64,000 nt of DNA, from the NCBI GenBank assembly GCA_013398175.1, contig VZRZ01000595.1:232454-296453 (forward strand). Reading direction: 5' to 3'. This document shows positions 54,001 through 63,000 of this stretch, one piece after another. The notes below the pieces were generated by a model that saw nothing but the letters and a program-made list of their open reading frames with translations, was not told the DNA's origin and did no database searches. The stretch's first letter is position 1; each line of letters begins with the position of its first letter. The DNA comes from Climacteris rufus (lineage: Eukaryota; Chordata; Aves; Passeriformes; Climacteridae). A program made the translations under genes and the position numbers.

Positions 54001-57000
54001 GGAAACTGAAGTACTTTATCACTTGATTTCAGTTCAAATAGAATCTAATAATAATTCTTTCCTTTAGTCAATGCAAGGCCCCCTTCATTTGTACAGTGAA
54101 TATTGTTCAAAAAGAACATTCAGGTGAGGAAGAAATCCAGTTCTGTGACCTTGTCTTTAACTTCTACAGGCATACGTGTCTGTTCTTTTGTATCAAAATG
54201 GAGCATAACCAGGTCGATCATGTATGCCTCAGTTAAAAGGTGCCATACAAAACAGAGTTTTCCTATATTTGGTGTAACTACTGACTTTGTATGCTTAAAT
54301 TAATTTTTTTTTTTAATCTTTAGGACGGGGAAAAATGGCTCAATATCGGTGCGAGCTCTGGATGGTCCTAAAGCCAGCATTGTGCCAGCCACATTCAGTG
54401 CTGTCTCCCCACCTGGATATACTATTCTGGATGTAGATGTTAATGCTGTGCTGTTTGTTGGTGGTTTAACTGAAAGAATTAAGGTGATACCTTTTCTGGT
54501 GTTAACTGGCTGTTTATGTGGACAAATTTTGTTCTTGCTTAAAATAGAAATAGTAAATTTTAATATGCTGGTGTCATTGTAGTAGATGCTTTCATTGCAA
54601 ATAGTACACCTGCACTTTTGAAGATTATTGGGATTTGCCTAGACCTAGGTGCACAGATGTGAGATTTCACTGCCCATGATGTTAACTTCTGGTCAGAAGC
54701 CCTGTAGCTGGCTGTATTGATGCAGCATTTAGCCCAAACAACTAATTCCTGCTGGATAGCTGGATGCTTTACCTTGGAGATACTGCTGCCCTGACAGGTT
54801 TTCAGTTCCTGAGTGATAGGAAACTCATTTCTGTTTCCATACATTTCTGGTCTCCTAACAAAGTATGTAACAGTATATTTTCCTTTGCCTTCAGAATTCT
54901 TTCTTTATCATGTATCCACAGTATCACTTCCCCTTTTGCAGTCTACTTCTGGTGTTTCTGCTTTTTTCTTGTTTGTTTTTGTTCCAGTTCCCTCCCCTGT
55001 ACTACCCATTTTTTTAACTGCTATCTGCATCAAACCCCTGATCTATATTCTCTTCTTTTTGTCTGTTCATTTTTTTGGTAACTTATTCTACCTTGCTAAA
55101 CTAAATGGGATGAATAGAAGATTTATGCCAAATAGAATACATGGAAATCTCTTTTTTAAAAAGTTCTCCAATAAGTGCTAATTAGCACTCATTTTCCAAT
55201 GGAATTATTTACAAAACAATTTCAATTAACTATTTTGTTCCTGCTCAATATTTTAGCATTTTAAAAGAAGCTACAATTTAGACTTTCCCAAATAGTGAGC
55301 TCACTGAAGTTTTTTTACTCTAAAGTTTGTATATATCCTCAAATGTTAAAATAAGACAATATGCAAAAAAATTGAAGTGAAAAACTCTGTCAGAACAGCT
55401 GTTTTCAACCTCAGTAATAGTTGTCCAAATATTTTCTGAAGAACTCTCTATTTTTTCATCTTAGTCAGGAAAATCTTCCTGAATTCTTTTTTCTTCCAGG
55501 TAAATAAAGACAAAAGCAGTGGTAGGAAGGCAGTTCATTGTAAGTTTGGTTTCGAGTCTTTGACTTAGAAGTCTGCTTTTTCGTATTATTGGGGTTTAGA
55601 GTGCTTTAGACTTGTCCTAAGGTTTTGGCTGCAATCCCTTTTTGCATGCATCTCTGCGGTATATTCAAAAAGAAAGTTAATTTTCAGTTTTTAAAAAATC
55701 TTTCATCTGACGTGTTTAGAAAACTGTGATACTTAGATGTCATAAATTTCTTAGAAGTGACATTAAGTTCATACTTGTTACTAATTCAAATTTTTCCAAT
55801 TACCTTGGAAAATATCAGTAGCACATTAAGTCTTTTTGAGTCACACTTTTCCTGGAGTATTTTCAAATAGCACTTTTCCATGTTCTCTTGCAAGTTCTTG
55901 ATATTTGTAATTGGTGTAAAAACAGCAGGTGTCTATCTCAAATAGCTAAGTGTATAGATTTTTAATCAGCTCATATTGATGAACTGAAATTTAAATGAAT
56001 CAAGGTACTTTTAGAATTATAATTTTGAGCTGAGTACTCTGTACTCTCAAATATTACTACCTTATCATGGTACCATGTTATGATCTAATGAGCATTACTC
56101 TCTGTGCGTGACCCTAACTTAATGAGTTTTGATGGGTTTCAATTGCTTTGCCATCTACACTTCTTTCTGCATTCAAAATTCAACATGAGCTTTGCAGGTG
56201 TAAGGGCTGAGTTCGCAGTTAGTCTTTTAGGTTGGACAGTCTGCTCAATTTTCAGAGTTTCAGCATTACAAGAGAAGCACTTTACTTATTGTATTGTGAG
56301 CAAGATTACTCACAGTCCTTTCTTTAAAGTCTTAAATGAAAACCCAGTTAGACCTTGAATAGGTGAGAGCAGGCAACACTCTGAATAACCAGGAAAAGTG
56401 GTGGTGGAAGCCATAGCAGCTCTTTGTTCTCCAGGACTTGTTCTGCCTAAGCCTTCCCGAGAGTCTCAAATCTATATGGTCTTTTACATTTGGACTGATA
56501 CAAAGTTTAGTTCACATTTTCACTCATCAGTTGTTCTGTAGAAAAGCTTCCCAGATTAAATACTACTCTTGATATTTAAAATATTAAGAAGCTTCTTATA
56601 GTTTTTTTAATTATTTATATGGTATTTTCTGTTATATTTATTTTTATTGTTTTCAGAGTAATTATGTTTTCAGACACAATAGATCACTTTAAATTGAAGT
56701 CTAAAGAGGTTTGTGTTTTCTGTTGCAGAAATCAGATGCTGTCAGAGTCACCACCTTCACTGGCTGCATGGGTGAAACCTTTCTAGACAGCAAACCCATA
56801 GGACTGTGGAATTTCAGGGATATCGAAGGTGACTGCAAAGGATGTGCCGTCAGGTAGGTAAAGCACTGACTGTTTCTCATGCTTCTTTAGGCAACCTGTC
56901 TCCAGTGACATTTGGTCGTAAGTAGCAGGAATTTCCACAGCAGCCATCAAGTTGCAGTCTGTATGCAACAGAATTTAGGTTGCAATTACACCAATAGGGG

Positions 57001-60000
57001 AAGAAGCCCATCTGGGTTGTAAAAAGGGTTAGTGCATTATCAGAATTGAGATGGTGTAACAGTGCTGTGATGGAAAAACTCCTGACCACCAGTAACCAGA
57101 ATGAATTAAAGCATGAGAGAGCATGAGAACTGTAGTGGGACTGAGTCTGGCTCATGGACAGCTGTGGTGTGCGTGCCTGCAGCATGGAGCAGAGGCCAGT
57201 GCCTCAAGGTGCCTGTCACAGCCACCAGCATGGTGAGCAGAAACCCCCACAAGATAAAGGTGTTTGCATTTTCGAAATAGAATGGAAAATCCTGTCCCTG
57301 TCAGTGAGAGGTTTGATAAGAAAATTCAGTGAGACTCTCAGGAGGTGTCCCTACACTTCCCTAGCCCTGCACTTTTAACCTCACACGACGAAGGAAAATG
57401 GTTGGAATTGCCTCTTTTCAGCCCACAGGTGGCAGATGGTGAAGGGACGGTGCAGTTCGATGGTGACAGCTATGCCATGGTGAGCCGCCCCATCCGCTGG
57501 AACCCCAATATTTCCACAGTCATGTTCAAGTTCAGGACCTTCTCATCCAATGCCCTGCTGATGTATCTTGCTACTGATGACTTGGTAAGGACAGCCAACT
57601 AACCTCCATGCTCCCTCAGGTTTCATGCCATCTTTGCAGTCACTGAATTCATCAGCTCATGAGAACAATTGGTAATTTAATGTATCACTGTCTTGATGTG
57701 ATGTTGCCTGATATGGTGCTTCATGCTGGCCAAGTGAAGACAATGTGATAGTGTGGAGTTTGCTTACCTAATGTTTCCTGACTGGGGAGCACTGTTAGAT
57801 GGGGGAATTCCAGCTTTTCCAGAATTATTAATTAATTTTTGTTTATCCCAAATGTTTATGTGTGTCAATATTTTCAGTTGTGTTTGTCTATTAATAGTTT
57901 AAAATATCATAGTGAGATGGTAGGAAGAATATGAGAAGAGATGAGTCATATAGAAATCCTACTGATATAAAGAAAATATTTGCATTTAATGGTTGTGGCA
58001 TTTAAGGGGAACTGGTGCAACAAATAGGGTGTAATAGTGATGGTGTTTTTCCAAGATCTGCAAATAGTGCCTCTTACAGAGAACAGAAACACTAGTGATA
58101 AAAGTTGTTCAAGGTTTTTATTCCTGATAACAGGGAGAACTTATTTATAATGACAGCTGTCCAGATCTGAATAACTCATCTTCAGCATCTCTGATCCAGA
58201 TTGGTTTGTATGACTGACAGGGAACAGAGTCCTTTCCTTAGTCGTTTCATATGGGCCAGAAATTATGTACAACAGTTTTCACTGAATTCTTGAAGAATTA
58301 CTGAGCACTCACTATTTTACAAAAACTGTGTTTGTGTAAATCAGTCTTGTTTCAGATTCCTGTAATTTGGAAAGAATTATCAAAATAGCTGTAATTGTCA
58401 AGGAGGAGGGTGCTCCTCCTGATTGACTATTGCAAAAGCTAGCATTTTATTATGATAATGAAGTATTTATGTAGTTTTTCTAATGAACTTTTATAATTGA
58501 ATATTGAAAGTATAATTAATGTATTTGTTTTATGTTATTTTATATAATAATTATTCATTTATGTCATTTTCTACCAAAAAATAATTACTTCAATTCTGAA
58601 AAACACAGGCAACTTGTTCCTGATATATTTTCTCTCTTACAATACTGTCCCACTGCATAAAAACTTTGAGGATGCTCTTTCTAATGATGCATGGATAGAC
58701 ATGCCTAAGCATCTAAAATACTGAGTTTGTTCAATTTTACTCTGAGAAAAGGTGTAAGTTGCCATGAGCAAAATGATAATGAAAATTTCTCCAGTACATT
58801 TACGTTCTGGGTCATAGTTGCACCATTACTTATTTAATGGCTTTCATGCTGTCCACTTCCCTGGCTATTTGTTTTGCTCTTTGTATCCTGGCAGCTCTTT
58901 TTCTGTAGATAGTGCAGCATACATAGTTGCTTCAGTCAGCCATTTCCAGTTGCTGCTTTGACATTGGTGGTGGTGGTTGATGAAAATAAGAGAGTTTATA
59001 ACTCTCTGATGCTCCATCTCTCTTGCTCTGTTGCTTCCATAGATCACTGTCTGGAAATCTGGTAAACATGCCTGGTTTACCGTCTTTACTATTTTTGTTT
59101 TCTACCTTGCAAGTTTAAATCTAGCTGAGGTATGCAATAAGTATAAGAATAACTATCTATAATACAGATATATGCTCAAAGCTGAGTGTTTGTTTCAGGT
59201 AATTATAGTGTCTATTTTTATCTTCAGTCTAAGAAAATAAAAGTACAAATATCAAAACTCCAGCTAAGATGCTCGCAAAATTCCAACTATATTAACAATC
59301 CAAAAGAGAATAAAAGGGGAAAAAAAAACTTGGCATCAGACTTTTGTACATGAGAGTTCTGGGCAGTAAATACATAAGTTGTGGGGTTTTTTTGAAAAGA
59401 GTGGTCTGTTGTCACCCATAATTAGAAAGTGTTTATTTAGTGTCTTATACCACTTACCAAAATGAAAAAGACTCATGATGGTGTATCTAATCCTTTCTAT
59501 TAACAGAAGGATTTCATGGGCGTAGAACTCAGTGGTGGGCGTATAAAAGTCAGCTACGATCTGGGTTCAGGTACAGCTTCAGTTATCAGCAATCAAAATC
59601 ATAATGATGGCAAATGGAAATCTTTCACCCTGTCTAGAATTCAAAAGCAAGGTAAGTTCCTCTGGTGCCAGCACCATGACTTCCATCTAATCACAGGGAA
59701 GATGCTGTGGAAATTATAAAGTTCCAGTGATTAGCAACTTTTTTTGTTTAGATTGTACATGTGTTGAGTTGCATGAGAGTGATTGCACTGTCAAATAGGC
59801 TTTTATGAACAGGTAGCCTGTTTTTCAGGCGTAATTCTTTTATACGGTTACATAAATTGCATTCTAAAATTTTTCTGAGTGGGGGAAAAAAGAAGCCTTT
59901 TCATCAGTTTCCTGATGTTCCAAATCATGAAACACACCTGTGTGATTTTTGTTAGCACAGCAATAGCTTTCATGCTGTACAGTCCTCTCATGCTCAGCAT

Positions 60001-63000
60001 ATACCAGAGTGCTTAAAAAAGCGGTGACTTTCTTACTGATAGTTCCGCATCTCACAAGACAAATAAAACTATTTTATCTTCCCTCATGACGTACAGTGTG
60101 CCATGAACTGAATCTGCATGGAAACAACTGGGAACATCTCCAGAAGTACTGCTAATTCTTTAACCTGTTACTGACACAAAATGTGAAGTGGTGGCGTTTG
60201 ATAAGAACACAAAGGACACTGGTTTTCATGCTGGCAAAACCCTTTTTTGTTTGTTTGTAATCTAACTATAGGACTGGTAGAATCTTACCTGAGCCAAATC
60301 AGTTTTATTTATGGCAACTCTGACATAACCTGCCTTTGCATTTTGAATTCTTACTACGTTTTGAATCTTTAGGGTCCCCACAAGGCCCTGAACACATTCC
60401 ACCACCTCTGCCCCTGCAGTACCAGCTCTCTACCTTACCTTCATGCCTCAAACATAGTCCCCCTCCCTGGTCATTTCTCTGAAGTAGACTTGAGAGCTGG
60501 GACAGTGGCCAAAATGATTTAGAGATGTCGCTTGCAGATTTGCTGCACCTTAGAGGATGAATGTCTTACTGATAGCCACTTATCTTAGTTCATACTTAAC
60601 CCAGGAGGTATTAAGATAAAAATACAATGTCATATAATTGTAATTTATTAATAGCTTTCAAAAATCATGTGTTTATAAAGAAGATACAGATATAGACATG
60701 AAAGGAGAATTAATCTGGTTTTGGTAAGGCATAGCAGAAAGTCTATCCCTATTCAATTCTCAAGGAAGAAAGGAAGGAATCCTTTCATTTCAACCCTGTA
60801 GTAGAATTTCCTTCCTTAGGACCTGCTCAGCATTTTTCCCTGAGTCTTATCTCTTTTACTGAACTTTATATTCTGTATAAATCCATACATTAAAAAGATG
60901 CATGGAACAAACACCAAAATAGGATGGTTGTATGCAGCGCATCACTGACTCCAGTCTGAGATTAGACATGATAGCAACTGACTGCTTTGGGTTTGAAAAT
61001 GGTTTAGAGTGACTGATCACCAATCTCTAAGGCACTTAATGACAATGCTTAACAAAATTTTATAGTTCTGTTCAAGTGGCAATCTTTGGACTGAGATCAC
61101 AAATTAAATGTCAAATGATCTCTTGTCTTGACTTTGTCCTGAAGTGTTAACTCCAAATTACAATGACTCGAAGAAGGCACCAAATTGAAACAGGTTTAGA
61201 GAATATATAGAAATAAAGTGTACTGAATTGCTATAGCTTTTCAGGTTGTTATGGAAACAGTGGAAAGCGTAGCTTTCTTCCCCTGCCCATAACTGACAAT
61301 GTGGAAATCCAGTATCTTAATTGCAAAATATAGCCCTCCTTGCCTCTTCCCTCACCTGCTAACCCTCCAAATATTTCTCTGTAGGTTTCTTACATTAAGA
61401 CATCATTGTTCATGACTGATATTTTCTAACTAATCTCAAATATCTTTTAGCCAACATATCAGTTGTAGACATAGACACCAATGAAGAGGAGACCATAGCA
61501 ACAACTTCTACAGGCAGCCACTTTGGACTCAACTTAAAAGGGCATGAGAAAATATATTTTGGGGGATTGCCAACCCTGAGAAATCTAAGGTAATGTGGCT
61601 CAAACCAATTTCTTTAGCCTTGGTAAGGGGATATAAATACAATGTAATCTTATTCTCTGCATTTATTTTTGAAGTTCACTTGCAGTAAGTGAATGGTGAA
61701 TTCCCAATGCACTGTGTATTGTCACAGCAGACTAGTGCTTTCTTTGCATATGTTATGTATTTCACACAGCTCACCTTATACAGATACAATAGAAATAACA
61801 CTGGCAGTGCAGTACATCTTTCTGATTCTGTGTAAGAACCATGATGTAGCTGACTTTTTAAGTATTATTTATTTGTTACATAGCATTTGGGACTGCAGAT
61901 TTAGAGAATTGGCTCCATACCTCCACAAAATTGAGGACAAGTGTTTACTTTGTGCATGAGTAGAAAAACTGACCTACAAACTACTCCTTATAGAATTACT
62001 GTTTAATGGGTAACCATGTTTTTGCATAATCAGTGTCAGTATACTTTAAGTGTGTATTAAAATTTTTGGGTAGTTACAATGTAAAATTATTTGTGGCTAT
62101 AAGCTCCTGGTCTTCTTAGATAAAATTCCTCCTGATTCAGGACTTAAAGTATATGGTATGTTACTCTTGGTATATTTAATGTAAGAAGAAAGAAATATGA
62201 CAACCTTTTCCCTTCAGAGGTCTGATCCTGAATTTCTTACACAAATAAAATGCCCAGTAATTGTTTTTAAATATTGCATAGTAATATTCATAAATGTTAA
62301 CTTCAACTGAAATAAACTAAAGAAATGGGATAACAGATACTTGAATTTAGTGACTTTATTACATGGCTTTAAATAGACCAAAAAACTTACTTAAAGTTTA
62401 AATGAATATTCAGCAGTTTCGCAATGACAAGAATAAGAGAATTCTGTGCTACAATGAACAGATGAGCAACACAGAAACAAGACCATTAATCTATGTCAGC
62501 TTTAACTACATGGCATAATGAGAGCCTTGAAGTGGTCTTGTGCACAAGGAACTGTAGTGTTTAATCCACAGACTCTTCTGCAACTAAAAGAATGGATGTA
62601 TTTGTTAATTTATTAGAATAATAATTGACCTCTGATGTCAAATCACCCAGCAATAAAAAGGTCTAAGATCTATTTTACTCATGAAATATAACACTATATT
62701 ATGTAATTGTGAAATCACACCAATGCATAACAAAATGTCTAAAGCAATTATCTTCTACTTCCTTTGTGGTTGCCCAGAAAATCAGTGTACCACAGCTACT
62801 TTGACCTGTGGTAACCATTTTGCCTACAGCTATGATTCATCAGTGCCTGAGGCAAGATTAATGTTATGGTAAATTAGAATCAAAAGTAATGAAAAGGGGA
62901 TTAGGGCAAAGCTGAGCTACTGCAAACAATAGATGCTGAGGTATCCGTGACTTTGTAATTATCAGGTCGTGTCAGTTCTGCCAAATTCTTTTACATGGTT

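Larger units (their letters stand above)
48100..54323 (+). other. LAMA2: LAMA2 intron 15 (6.2 kb, GC-AG)
   Basis: The intron carries two decayed CR1 LINEs in opposite orientation (about 50838-51780 minus and 52290-52860 plus). The rest is AT-rich without recognisable features. The acceptor is a long T run ending ctttag. Confidence 0.88.

Noticed and set aside
54764..55181. Overlapping Phe/Leu/Ser-rich frames that look like membrane segments
   Set aside because: They come from a pyrimidine-rich stretch inside LAMA2 intron 16, have no splice or promoter support and resemble no family.
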